Shown here piece by piece: positions 8,308 to 16,600 of a DNA stretch of 64,000 nucleotides; the first letter of the stretch is position 1; every line of letters begins with the position of its first letter. The notes below the pieces were generated by a model. It had not been told where the DNA came from, ran no database searches, and was given only the letters and a program-made list of their open reading frames with translations. Both the position numbers and the translations under genes were made by a program. Source of the DNA: Aliishimia sp965656085 (GTDB lineage Bacteria; Pseudomonadota; Alphaproteobacteria; Rhodobacterales; Rhodobacteraceae); assembly GCA_965656085.1 (NCBI GenBank), contig CBFHJA010000005.1, positions 73,662-137,661 of the forward strand, read 5' to 3'.

Positions 8308-10671
8308 ATGCGCTCATCCCGTCGTCCTGTCTGGCAGCCGCTTGCGCTGGCCCTCATCCTTGCGCTGAGCGCGTTGACGCTGGCGCTCCCGGCGCAGGCG
8401 CAACTGGCCGTGCCTGTCCCCGGCACGCAAGCAAGTGCTGACGACGCCGCAGCGCCCGCTTTGCCCGAAACAATCACCCGCGAGGAGGCCCGCGCGCTGC
8501 TCTCGACGCTCTCGGACGCCGAGGTGCGGCAATTGCTGCTCACGCGGCTGGACGCGCTTGCCGAGGCCCAAAGTGCCCCGGACCAAGAGGCGACCAGTCT
8601 TGCCGATCTGGCCCGCATGGCCACGCTCGGCGTCGCGAGTTCGGTGCTGGATGCCGTTCTGAAACTGCCCAGCCTTGGCGGGACGCTCAAAAGCGCGTGG
8701 GCGGGGTTTTTGGAGGATATGGCCCCGAATGGGCTGCGCTTCACCCTTCTTGTGATGGGCGTTGCGATTGCAGGCGCGCTGGCCGTTGAAATGCTGTTTC
8801 GCCGCTGGGTCCGCGATTGGGTGGAAAATATCGACCATCCGGCAACAGACCCGAGCTTACGCCAGACCCTGAGCTTTCTCGGCAAGCGCCTCACCTCGGA
8901 TATCGTTGCGGTGGTGGTGTTCTTCATTGCCGCGCGGCTGATCGGCACCACGCTCGCGGATGTGCTCGCGCCATCCATGTTGCAAGGGCCCGAACAGGGC
9001 ATGCGGGTTGCGGGATATATCGAGCCGATCTGGTTCAACCTGATCGTGCTGCCGCGTGTTGCCGCGGCGGTGGGCCGGTTCATGCTGGCGCCGAGACGCC
9101 CCGCTGTCCGGATCGTGCAGGTGCAGGAGGACCACGCCGTCCGCCTCTATCGCCACCAGATCGGCCTTGCCGTGGTGTTGGGGCTGACCTTCTGGGCGCC
9201 GGAATTTCTGCGCACCGCCGGGGCCGATTTCGGTCAGGCCCGGTTGGGGTTCTGGCTGAACCTGACGCTGCATCTTTACGTGATCTGGCTGATCTGGGCC
9301 TACAAGGACAGCTTCGTGCTGATGATGCGCGGCCCCTCTGCCGACGTGACCCCGGGCGAGGCGTGGGCGTCGCGCGCCTATCCGTGGTTCGTGATTGTCT
9401 CGGTGGCCTTGATCTGGTGGCTGGTGGAGGTCCTCGCCGGGCTTGGACGCTTCGATCTGCTGCAAAGCTACCCCCATATCCCGATGATCCTGCTGATCTC
9501 CTTCGCCCCGGCGATGGACACCGCGATCCGTGGGCTGGTGCGTCATTTGATGCCGCCGATGACGGGGGAAGGCGCGGTGGCGGAGGCGGCGTGGGAGGCC
9601 TCGCGCCGCTCCTATATCCGCGCAGGCCGCGTGATCGTCTTCGTGCTGGTCGTGTTGCTCGTCGCGCGGATCTGGAACCTTGATCTGACCAACATGGCGG
9701 CGGCGGGCGTTGGCGCGCAGGTTGCAGGCCGGCTCGTGGAATTCCTGATCATTCTGGCCGTGGGCTATCTCGCCTATGAACTGGTCTCGCTCTGGATCAA
9801 CCGCAAACTGGCGGCGGAATACACCGCCTCGGGCTATGATCCCAACAATGCCGATTTCGGCGGCGATGGCGGCGGCGCGGGGGGCTCGCGCCTCTCCACG
9901 GTGCTGCCGCTGGCGTTGCTGGCGAGCCGGATCACCATCGTCGTGCTGTTCACTCTTCTGGCCCTCGCCGCGCTTGGCGTCGACACCACTCCGCTCCTCG
10001 CCGGGGCCGGGATTGCCGGGCTCGCGATTGGCTTTGGCGCGCAGAAGCTGGTCACGGATGTGGTGTCGGGTGTGTTCTTTCTCGTGGATGACGCGTTCCG
10101 CACCGGCGAGTATGTGGAGATCGAGGGCACCATGGGCACGGTAGAGAAGATCTCGATCCGCTCGCTGCAACTGCGCCACCACAAAGGCCCGGTCCACACG
10201 ATCCCCTATGGCGAGATCCCCAAGATCACCAATTTCTCCCGCGACTGGGTGATCATGAAACTGCGCTTCACGGTGCCGTTCGACACTGATCCCAACAAGG
10301 TGAAGAAGATTTTCAAGAAGATCGGTCAGGATCTTCAGGAGACCGAAGAGCTTGGCCCCGACTTTCTGCAACCGTTCAAATCGCAGGGCGTGCTGGAGAT
10401 CGACGATGTGGGCATGGTGATCCGGGGCAAGTTCATGGCAAAGCCGGGCAAGCAGTTCATGATCCGCAAGGAGATTTACAACCGGGTCTCGGCGGCATTT
10501 GCCGAGAATGGCATCGACTTTGCCCGCCGCGAGGTGCGCGTCGCGCTGCCGAGCCTCGATCACCGCAGCGAGGCGGACCTGACCGACGAGGACAAGGCGG
10601 CCATTGCCGCTGCAGCCTCCGAGGCGGCGCAAGAGCAATTGGCAGAGGCGCCATCTCAAGATCAACGCTGA
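8308..10671 (+). CDS. Large MscS-family mechanosensitive ion channel
   Basis: This is probably an inner-membrane channel that opens under membrane tension to release solutes during hypo-osmotic shock. The 787 residues begin with a Sec signal peptide ending near LPAQAQ (about 32), then a short periplasmic domain, a series of hydrophobic helices from about 145 to 550, and a C-terminal MscS core. The core is recognised by the Gly/Ala-rich pore helix AGAGIAGLAIGFGAQKLV near 562-580, the beta domain (VEIEGTMGTVEKISIRS) and the C-terminal domain to about 755. A Gly-rich loop (FGGDGGGAGGS) precedes the core. The frame extends upstream, but the ATG at 8308 starts the signal peptide. A terminator-bearing RNA element lies upstream. 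Confidence 0.88.
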   Translation: MRSSRRPVWQPLALALILALSALTLALPAQAQLAVPVPGTQASADDAAAPALPETITREEARALLSTLSDAEVRQLLLTRLDALAEAQSAPDQEATSLADLARMATLGVASSVLDAVLKLPSLGGTLKSAWAGFLEDMAPNGLRFTLLVMGVAIAGALAVEMLFRRWVRDWVENIDHPATDPSLRQTLSFLGKRLTSDIVAVVVFFIAARLIGTTLADVLAPSMLQGPEQGMRVAGYIEPIWFNLIVLPRVAAAVGRFMLAPRRPAVRIVQVQEDHAVRLYRHQIGLAVVLGLTFWAPEFLRTAGADFGQARLGFWLNLTLHLYVIWLIWAYKDSFVLMMRGPSADVTPGEAWASRAYPWFVIVSVALIWWLVEVLAGLGRFDLLQSYPHIPMILLISFAPAMDTAIRGLVRHLMPPMTGEGAVAEAAWEASRRSYIRAGRVIVFVLVVLLVARIWNLDLTNMAAAGVGAQVAGRLVEFLIILAVGYLAYELVSLWINRKLAAEYTASGYDPNNADFGGDGGGAGGSRLSTVLPLALLASRITIVVLFTLLALAALGVDTTPLLAGAGIAGLAIGFGAQKLVTDVVSGVFFLVDDAFRTGEYVEIEGTMGTVEKISIRSLQLRHHKGPVHTIPYGEIPKITNFSRDWVIMKLRFTVPFDTDPNKVKKIFKKIGQDLQETEELGPDFLQPFKSQGVLEIDDVGMVIRGKFMAKPGKQFMIRKEIYNRVSAAFAENGIDFARREVRVALPSLDHRSEADLTDEDKAAIAAAASEAAQEQLAEAPSQDQR

Positions 10672-10763
10672 GCGGATGGCGCGTCGCGACCCGAAACGGG
10701 TGCCTCGCACAAAAAGGCGCGGCGCATCACCCTGCACCGCGCCGTTTTGCAGATGAGACCTGC

Positions 10764-10928
10764 TTAGCCGTTGCGTGCAGCGAGGCGCTCGGCGATTCCG
10801 TCCTTGGACAGCGCTGATTTCGGCGCGCCGCTCTGCCGGTATTTCTCGGTTGCCCGAGCGCTCAGATAGCCGAAGACGGCGACAAAACCCAAAGTGCCAA
10901 ACGTCAGTATTCCTAGTCCGAAGTCCAT
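10764..10928 (-). CDS. Small membrane protein, 54 residues, function unknown
   Basis: A 54-residue reading frame starting MDFGLGILTFGTLGF with one membrane helix (about residues 3-23) and a charged C-terminal tail (SARATEKYRQSG, then SKDGIAERLAARNG). It has an excellent ribosome binding site, GGAGGTAACACC directly before the ATG, which makes translation likely. It is convergent with the channel gene, ending 92 bp after that gene's stop. Upstream, at 11004-11044, is an unusual alternating purine-pyrimidine stretch with GTATAC palindromes. I do not recognise a family. The inside-positive tail suggests a bitopic inner-membrane protein; this is inference. Confidence 0.7.
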   Translation of the reverse strand: MDFGLGILTFGTLGFVAVFGYLSARATEKYRQSGAPKSALSKDGIAERLAARNG

Positions 10929-11003
10929 GGTGTTACCTCCTTTGTCACAGATAACAGGGATACGGCGCAGATCGCGATTGGATCAGAAAAAATGTATATT
11001 TTT

Positions 11004-11044
11004 CATATGCATACAAGTGTATACGCGCATGCATCGGTATACCG
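11004..11044. promoter_or_regulatory. Alternating purine-pyrimidine tract with GTATAC palindromes
   Basis: Strict pyrimidine-purine alternation runs from 11004 to 11015 and again from 11017 to 11034. It contains GTATAC at 11019-11024, and CGGTATACCG at 11035-11044 follows, the two GTATAC centres being 18 bp apart. The tract lies 76-116 bp upstream of the small membrane protein gene start. It resembles a paired operator (GntR/FadR-type sites are GTATAC-centred) and could also adopt Z-DNA. Neither is proved by sequence. Confidence 0.4.
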
Positions 11045-11147
11045 GCCACATCCTGTCGCTGAAAAGTGGCAGGCGCGTTTCAGCTTTTGGGCCTGCATCC
11101 TCAAAGGGTTGGAGCCTGTCTTGTTCACGCGAAAACCCGGGCACGCT

Positions 11148-11396
11148 CTACCGGATCAGAAGCACCACGGCGCCGAAATAGACCGCCAGCCCGATCACGC
11201 CGAAAGACGCCGATATCAGCGCCAGCAAGAACAACAGCCCCAGCGTGCCAAACACATAGAAGCGCCACGCCGGTGCGGGCGCCTGTTCGAGCATCTGCAC
11301 CGCGTCCTGAAAAGTTTGCCCCGGCACGACATTGCCCAGCACGAGTGCCGTCACCCGTTCCGCCGTCTTGCCCAGTCGTTTCAGCGCGCGTTGCAT
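11148..11396 (-). CDS. Small two-helix membrane protein, function unknown
   Basis: An 82-residue product starting MQRALKRLGKTAERV with a basic amphipathic N-terminus, a middle segment (VVPGQTFQDAVQMLEQ) and hydrophobic segments at about 52-68 and 70-81 ending in VVLLIR. The frame is open further upstream, but that part is Arg/Pro-rich and unlike coding sequence, so the ATG at 11396 is preferred. It may share a transcript with the 54-residue protein downstream, although 219 bp separate them. No family recognised. Confidence 0.55.
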   Translation of the reverse strand: MQRALKRLGKTAERVTALVLGNVVPGQTFQDAVQMLEQAPAPAWRFYVFGTLGLLFLLALISASFGVIGLAVYFGAVVLLIR

Positions 11397-11517
11397 GGCG
11401 TTGATATAGCAAATCCTGCGCGGTGGAGCAAATTTGTCGGCCAGAGGGGAACGCGCCGTTTGCGCGCAGGGGCGTGTCACCTCCGCCTGCCGCGTCATCG
11501 GTGGGTCGCATGGCGAA

Positions 11518-11703
11518 AGGTTAACACCGGGGCACCGCACGGTGCGTTAACCCGCGAACGAATCAAAAACGAGCTATACAAGTGCCATACGCTGAGCCAT
11601 ACGCCGGGCCATACGCGGTATGGCCCTTGATTTTAGGGCGTTAACCCGGGTTTCGGGGATTTTGCGCCTCTCGGCTGCCCGCCTGCGCGCGCTCCGTTAA
11701 CCT
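11518..11703 (-). repeat. GTTAAC/GTATGGC intergenic element, copy 1
   Basis: Read on the minus strand this matches copies at 37501-37697 and 58865-59037. GTTAAC sites lie at 11520-11525, 11546-11551, 11640-11645 and 11696-11701. Three GTATGGC units sit in the central part, the first forming GGCCATAC-CGC-GTATGGCC. The 26-bp spacing of the outer pair equals that of the other copies. It fills most of the 381-bp gap between the 82-residue gene and purL, so it occupies the purL upstream region; otherwise nothing is seen in that gap. Confidence 0.8.
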
Positions 11704-11777
11704 TTGCCACCTTTCCCCCACCGCAAACCCCCTGTATGACAGCGCCCGACACTGCCATCCGGGGGATCTCACGTCAC

Positions 11778-13940
11778 ATGAACGAGCCAGCCATCACGCC
11801 CGACCTCATCGCCGCCCACGGCCTGAAAGACGACGAATACGCGCGCCTTCTGGAGATCATGGACCGCACGCCGAGCTTCACCGAGCTTGGCATTTTCTCG
11901 GCGATGTGGAACGAGCATTGCTCCTATAAATCCTCGAAAAAATGGCTCCGCACCCTGCCAACGGAAGGTCCGCAGGTAATCTGCGGGCCCGGCGAAAATG
12001 CCGGGGTGGTGGATATTGGCGACGGGCAAGCCATTGTTTTCAAAATGGAAAGCCATAACCACCCCTCCTATATCGAACCTTATCAGGGCGCGGCCACCGG
12101 GGTTGGCGGTATCCTGCGCGACGTCTTCACCATGGGCGCGCGCCCCATCGCCGCGATGAACTCCCTGAGCTTTGGCGAGATCTCGCATCCCAAGACGAAA
12201 AGCCTCGTGAACGGCGTCGTCGCGGGCATCGGCGGCTATGGCAATTGCTTCGGTGTGCCCTGCGCGGGCGGCGAAGTGCGGTTCGATCCCGCGTATAACG
12301 GCAACTGTCTCGTCAACGCCTTCGCGGCGGGCCTCGCGGATGCGGACAAGATCTTCTATTCGGCGGCCTCCGGGATCGGCATGCCCGTGGTTTATCTCGG
12401 CGCCAAAACCGGCCGCGACGGCGTCGGCGGCGCGACCATGGCCTCGGCGGAATTCGATGATTCCATTGAAGAAAAACGCCCCACCGTGCAAGTCGGCGAC
12501 CCTTTCACCGAGAAGCGTTTGATGGAAGCCACGCTGGAATTGATGGCCACCGGCGCGGTGATCTCCATTCAGGACATGGGGGCTGCGGGCCTCACCTGTT
12601 CCGCCGTCGAAATGGGCGACAAAGGCGGTCTCGGTATCCGGCTCGATCTCGACAAAGTGCCCGTGCGCGAAGAGAACATGACCGCCTATGAGATGATGCT
12701 GTCCGAAAGCCAGGAGCGGATGCTGATGGTGCTCAAACCCGAGCTTGAAGCCGAGGCCAAGGCGGTGTTCGACAAGTGGGACCTCGACTTCGCGATCGTC
12801 GGCGAAACCCTTGAAGAGGATCGTTTTTTGGTCTTGCACGGCAACACGGTGAAGGCGGATTTGCCGCTTTCGACCCTTGCTTCCTCCGCCCCCGAATACG
12901 ACCGCCCGTGGGAGCCGACATCCACGCCCGAGCCCCTCGGCGACGTGCCCGGCATCGACCCGGCCGACGGCCTCAAGGCGCTGCTCGCGAGCCCGAACTA
13001 CGCGGCGAAGAACTGGGTCTTCGAGCAATATGACACGATGGTGATGGCCGACAGCGCCCGCACGCCGGGCCTTGGGGCCGGGATCATCCGCATCCACGGC
13101 ACCGGCAAATCGGTCGCTTTCACCTCCGACGTGACGCCGCGCTACGTGCAGGCCAACCCTGTCGAGGGCGGCAAGCAGGCGGTCGCTGAGGCGTACCGGA
13201 ACCTGACGGCGGTGGGCGCGAAACCCCTTGCCACCACCGACAACATGAATTTCGGCAACCCCGAAAAGCCCAGCATCATGGGGCAATTTGTTGGGGCTAT
13301 TCAAGGCATTGGCGAAGCCGTCAAGGCGCTCGACATGCCCATCGTGTCCGGCAATGTCTCGCTCTACAACGAGACCGACGGCGCGGCGATCCTGCCCACC
13401 CCGACCATTGGCGCGATTGGCCTCATCGGCGCGCCCGAGGACATCATCGGCAACGAGGTCCGCGACGGCCATGTCGCCCTGCTGGTCGGCGAGACCACGG
13501 GCCATCTGGGCCAATCCGCGCTGCTCGCGGAGGTCTTTGGCCGTGTCGAGGGCGACGCCCCTGCGGTCGATCTGGAGGCCGAGAGACGCAACGGTGATTT
13601 CATCCGCGCCAATCGCGAGAACATCAAAGCCTGCACCGACCTCAGCGACGGCGGCCTCGCGCTGGCGGCCTTCGAACTCTGCGAAGCGGCAGGCGTCGGC
13701 ATCTGGCTCGACACGGACGACACCCCCACCCTCTTCGGCGAAGACCAAGGGCGCTACCTGATCGCCTGCAACTTCGATCAGGCCGAAGCACTGATGGTCG
13801 CGGCGGGTTCGGCGGGCGTTTCGGTTCAATCCGTGGGTAAGTTCACCGGAACAGATGTCTGGTTCGCCTCCAGCGCCTCCGCGCCACTTGCGGAGCTTTC
13901 GGAGATCTACCGGACGAGCTTTGCCAAGGCTGTCGCCTAA
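11778..13940 (+). CDS. purL: Phosphoribosylformylglycinamidine synthase subunit PurL
   Basis: PurL is the synthetase subunit of the three-part (PurS, PurQ, PurL) enzyme that makes FGAM from FGAR, ATP and glutamine in purine synthesis. The 720 residues match the small-PurL class. The catalytic His47 lies in SAMWNEHCSYK, followed by the ATP-binding block (MESHNHPSYIEP, then GAATGVGGILRD) and a second AIRS-like half. The frame is open from 11736, but MNEPAITPDL at 11778 fits homologs. purS and purQ are not in the window; purF is 22 kb away. A copy of the GTTAAC element lies immediately upstream. Confidence 0.97.
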   Translation: MNEPAITPDLIAAHGLKDDEYARLLEIMDRTPSFTELGIFSAMWNEHCSYKSSKKWLRTLPTEGPQVICGPGENAGVVDIGDGQAIVFKMESHNHPSYIEPYQGAATGVGGILRDVFTMGARPIAAMNSLSFGEISHPKTKSLVNGVVAGIGGYGNCFGVPCAGGEVRFDPAYNGNCLVNAFAAGLADADKIFYSAASGIGMPVVYLGAKTGRDGVGGATMASAEFDDSIEEKRPTVQVGDPFTEKRLMEATLELMATGAVISIQDMGAAGLTCSAVEMGDKGGLGIRLDLDKVPVREENMTAYEMMLSESQERMLMVLKPELEAEAKAVFDKWDLDFAIVGETLEEDRFLVLHGNTVKADLPLSTLASSAPEYDRPWEPTSTPEPLGDVPGIDPADGLKALLASPNYAAKNWVFEQYDTMVMADSARTPGLGAGIIRIHGTGKSVAFTSDVTPRYVQANPVEGGKQAVAEAYRNLTAVGAKPLATTDNMNFGNPEKPSIMGQFVGAIQGIGEAVKALDMPIVSGNVSLYNETDGAAILPTPTIGAIGLIGAPEDIIGNEVRDGHVALLVGETTGHLGQSALLAEVFGRVEGDAPAVDLEAERRNGDFIRANRENIKACTDLSDGGLALAAFELCEAAGVGIWLDTDDTPTLFGEDQGRYLIACNFDQAEALMVAAGSAGVSVQSVGKFTGTDVWFASSASAPLAELSEIYRTSFAKAVA

Positions 13941-13998
13941 ACCATTTGGGTTTTGGTGAGACCAGCAGCTTTGCTACGTTTCGTACAGAGAGACACGC

Positions 13999-14019
13999 GC
14001 CCCGGACCTGATCCGGGGC
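13999..14019. repeat. GC hairpin of the GCCCCGG type downstream of purL
   Basis: GCCCCGGA-CCTGA-TCCGGGGC forms an 8-bp stem with a 5-nt loop, 59 bp after the purL stop. A near relative with GCCCCGGG-TCACG-CCCGGGGC lies at 59107-59127. There is no U-tract, so it is better described as a dispersed palindrome than as an intrinsic terminator. The rest of the gap to 14142 repeats the same GGGTCAAGCCCGGG flavour. Confidence 0.55.
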
Positions 14020-14142
14020 CTCGCCGGATCACGCGTCCCCTTTGACATGAGGTCCCGCACTCTCGGCATCTTTCCTTCGGAAAGAGCCTGCAGTGCGTCG
14101 CCCGCCGCGATGCGGCAGGCTTGGGTCAAGCCCGGGACGGGG

Positions 14143-15399
14143 TCACTCCATCATCCGCATCAGCCGCGCCTTTTCGCCTTGATCGCCCTTCGCGGAGATC
14201 ACCCGCGCCAGTTCCTCCAAGGACGCCACATTATGCCCGGCGCGGAAGCTGTCCACATGGGGCAGCATCGCCATGATGCCGGACGCTTTGGGCGCGAAGC
14301 CTTCCCATCGCAGCAAAGGGTTGAGCCAAATCAACCGCTTGGAGGACAGGTGCAGCCGCTGCACTTGCTTGGACAGGGCCTCGGGCTCCCCGCGATCGAG
14401 CCCATCCGTGATCATCAGTACCACGGCCCCCTGCCCCAGCACCCGGCGGGACCAATCGCGGTTGAACTGCTCCAGACAATCGCCGATCCGCGTGCCGCCC
14501 TCCCAATCCTGCGCCTCCGCGCCTGCCGCCTTGAGCGCCGCATCCACGTCGCGTTGCCGCAAGTGCCGGGTGATGTTCGTCAGCCGCGTGCCAAAGGTGA
14601 ACGCATGAACCTTCGCCCAGCCCTGCCCCTTGGCGTTGGAGACCGCATGGAGGAAATGCAGCACGAGGCGCGAATACTGGCTCATCGACCCGGAAATATC
14701 GCAGAGTACCACAAGGTTCGGCCAGCGGATGCGCCGCTCCTTCAGGGCCAACTTGTGCAACTCACCGCCCTGCCGCATCGCGCGGCGTAAGGTCTGCGCT
14801 GTGTCAATGCGCGTGCCCAGATGCGAGGCTTTCGTGCGGCGCGAAGCGATGGGATCCACAGGGAGCGTGAGGCGTGCCAGCATCCGCTTGGCCTCTTCGA
14901 TCTCCTTGACCGACATCTGCTCGAAATCGAGGCTTTTGAGCTTTTCCTCGTTGGAGATCGTCAGCGAGGCATCGATCTGGATCTCGGTGCCGTCCTCCTC
15001 CGGGGCCTCGAAATCCTCCGGCGCATCGCCCATCCCGTCCAGAAGTGCCTCGGCGGCGCGCTTCTCGGCGGCCTTGGCCTGTCGCTCTTCGGCCACGCCC
15101 CGGACGGCGGGCATCATGTAGGACATCATGTGTTCGAGATAGCGCGGGTCGCGCCAGTAGAGGCGGAAGACCTGCGCATAAACCCGGCGTTGCTCGGGCT
15201 TGGTGACGAAACAGGCCTGCAGCGCGTAGAAGAAGTCCCGTTTCTCGGTGAAGCCCGCCGCCTCCACGGCCCGAACCGCGTCAATCACCCGCCCCGGCCC
15301 GATGGGCAGCCCGGCCCGGCGCAGGGCGCGCGCGAAATGGGTAATGTTGCCCGCCAGCTTGGGGTTTTCGGGAATGTCTAGAGGCAGGTACTCAGGCAA
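14143..15399 (-). CDS. CoxE-like VWA-domain protein
   Basis: This 418-residue protein has a von Willebrand factor A domain at its C-terminal half with a complete metal site: Asp234-Ser236-Ser238 in DISGSMS, a Thr in GGTRIG and the Asp of TDGLD. The N-terminal half is helical with an acidic stretch (about 125-140). Proteins of this type work with a MoxR AAA ATPase to insert metal cofactors or remodel a partner enzyme, as CoxD/CoxE do for carbon monoxide dehydrogenase. The MoxR gene is directly upstream on the same strand. No coxMSL genes or other client are visible, so the client is unknown. Confidence 0.85.
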   Translation of the reverse strand: MPEYLPLDIPENPKLAGNITHFARALRRAGLPIGPGRVIDAVRAVEAAGFTEKRDFFYALQACFVTKPEQRRVYAQVFRLYWRDPRYLEHMMSYMMPAVRGVAEERQAKAAEKRAAEALLDGMGDAPEDFEAPEEDGTEIQIDASLTISNEEKLKSLDFEQMSVKEIEEAKRMLARLTLPVDPIASRRTKASHLGTRIDTAQTLRRAMRQGGELHKLALKERRIRWPNLVVLCDISGSMSQYSRLVLHFLHAVSNAKGQGWAKVHAFTFGTRLTNITRHLRQRDVDAALKAAGAEAQDWEGGTRIGDCLEQFNRDWSRRVLGQGAVVLMITDGLDRGEPEALSKQVQRLHLSSKRLIWLNPLLRWEGFAPKASGIMAMLPHVDSFRAGHNVASLEELARVISAKGDQGEKARLMRMME

Positions 15400-15410
15400 A
15401 TGTCGACGCA

Positions 15411-15465
15411 GGGGGTTTCACACCCCCGGACCCCCGTGGAATATTTTTGTCAAAAGGAAAACAGG
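15411..15465 (+). repeat. Hairpin plus AT-rich tail repeat, copy 1
   Basis: A 6-bp hairpin GGGGGT-TTCAC-ACCCCC (15411-15427) is followed by a conserved 28-bp tail at 15438-15465 that starts GGAATATTTTTGTC and ends GGAAAACAGG. The tail is identical to that at 47850-47877. It fills the gap between the MoxR and CoxE-like genes and is antisense to their transcript. Other members lie at 42532-42590, 42750-42804, 56093-56147 and 59171-59205. Confidence 0.8.
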
Positions 15466-15473
15466 ACGGGTGC

Positions 15474-16382
15474 TCATGCCGGTTCGAGCGTGGCCTTGGC
15501 CTCATCAAGCAAGCGCTTTGCTTCAGAGCCTTCAAGTTTCTGGATATCGTCCTGATATTTCAGGATCGCGCCGAGCGTGTCGGCAATGACCTCTGGCGAG
15601 AGATTGATCACGTCGAGCGCGAGCAGGCATTTCGCCCAGTCGATGGTTTCCGCGACGCCCGGCTTCTTGAACAAGTCCTCGGTGCGCAGGCGCTGCACGA
15701 AGGCCACCACCTCCCGGCTGAGGGCTTCCGAGGCTTCCGGGGCGCGGGCAGTCAGGATGTCCAGTTCACGCTCGAAGCCCGGGTAGTCGACCCAGTGATA
15801 GAGGCAGCGGCGTTTTAGCGCGTCATGCACTTCGCGGGTGCGGTTGGAGGTCAGGATCACGATGGGCGGCTCGGGAGCCTTGATGGTGCCGAGCTCCGGG
15901 ATCGTCACCTGAAAATCGGACAGGGCCTCCAGAAGGAACGCCTCGAACGGCTCGTCTGTGCGGTCGAGTTCGTCGATCAGCAAGACCGGGGCTCCGTTTT
16001 CGTCGGGGCGCATGGCTTCGAGAAGCGGGCGTTCGATCAGGTATTCATCAGAGAACAGCTCAGTCTTCAATGCGCTCCTTTCGGCACCGCCCGTCGCCTC
16101 GGCAGTGCGGATCGCGACCATCTGGGCGGGGAAATTCCACTCATAGACCGCCGAGGACGCATCGAGCCCCTCATAGCATTGCAACCGTATCAACTTGCGC
16201 CCCAGCGCAGCCGCGATGGACTTGGCGATCTCGGTTTTGCCGACACCCGCCTCGCCTTCAAGAAACAGCGGCCGCCCGAGCCGCAGCGACAAGAACACCA
16301 CCGTCGCAAGGTCGCGCCCGCAGACATAGCCCGTCTTGCCCAGTTCCTCCTGAACCGCGTCAATGCTCTCAAATCCGCCCAT
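15474..16382 (-). CDS. MoxR-family AAA+ ATPase (CoxD-like)
   Basis: A 302-residue AAA+ chaperone ATPase with Walker A GEAGVGKT at 43-50, Walker B in VLLIDELDR, sensor 1 in TSNRTREVHDALKRR and a C-terminal lid. It probably uses ATP to remodel a client together with the VWA protein encoded next. The start was chosen at 16382 because AGGAGG lies five bases upstream; an in-frame ATG at 16424 lacks such a site. A 74-bp gap to the VWA gene contains a repeat. The pair is common in alphaproteobacteria apart from cox clusters. Confidence 0.88.
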   Translation of the reverse strand: MGGFESIDAVQEELGKTGYVCGRDLATVVFLSLRLGRPLFLEGEAGVGKTEIAKSIAAALGRKLIRLQCYEGLDASSAVYEWNFPAQMVAIRTAEATGGAERSALKTELFSDEYLIERPLLEAMRPDENGAPVLLIDELDRTDEPFEAFLLEALSDFQVTIPELGTIKAPEPPIVILTSNRTREVHDALKRRCLYHWVDYPGFERELDILTARAPEASEALSREVVAFVQRLRTEDLFKKPGVAETIDWAKCLLALDVINLSPEVIADTLGAILKYQDDIQKLEGSEAKRLLDEAKATLEPA

Positions 16383-16600
16383 CACGTCCTCCTGACCGTC
16401 GTGACCAACCTGCACCATGGCCACGCGGCGTCAAGTCGGACCTTCCGCCCATGGCTCCCGCGAATTGACGCATTTTTGCCCCCGTGCCACCATACACACA
16501 ATGTAAAGGCATCACAGCTAGAACCGTCAGAGCCGGGAAAACCCGCGCCGGTGAGAGGCACGATGCGACACGAGTGGATGCCCGGAACGGGGCTTTGGTC

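Noticed and set aside
10992..11630. A 212-residue plus-strand frame across the small genes
   Set aside because: Composition is not protein-like and it crosses a repeat and two better minus-strand genes.
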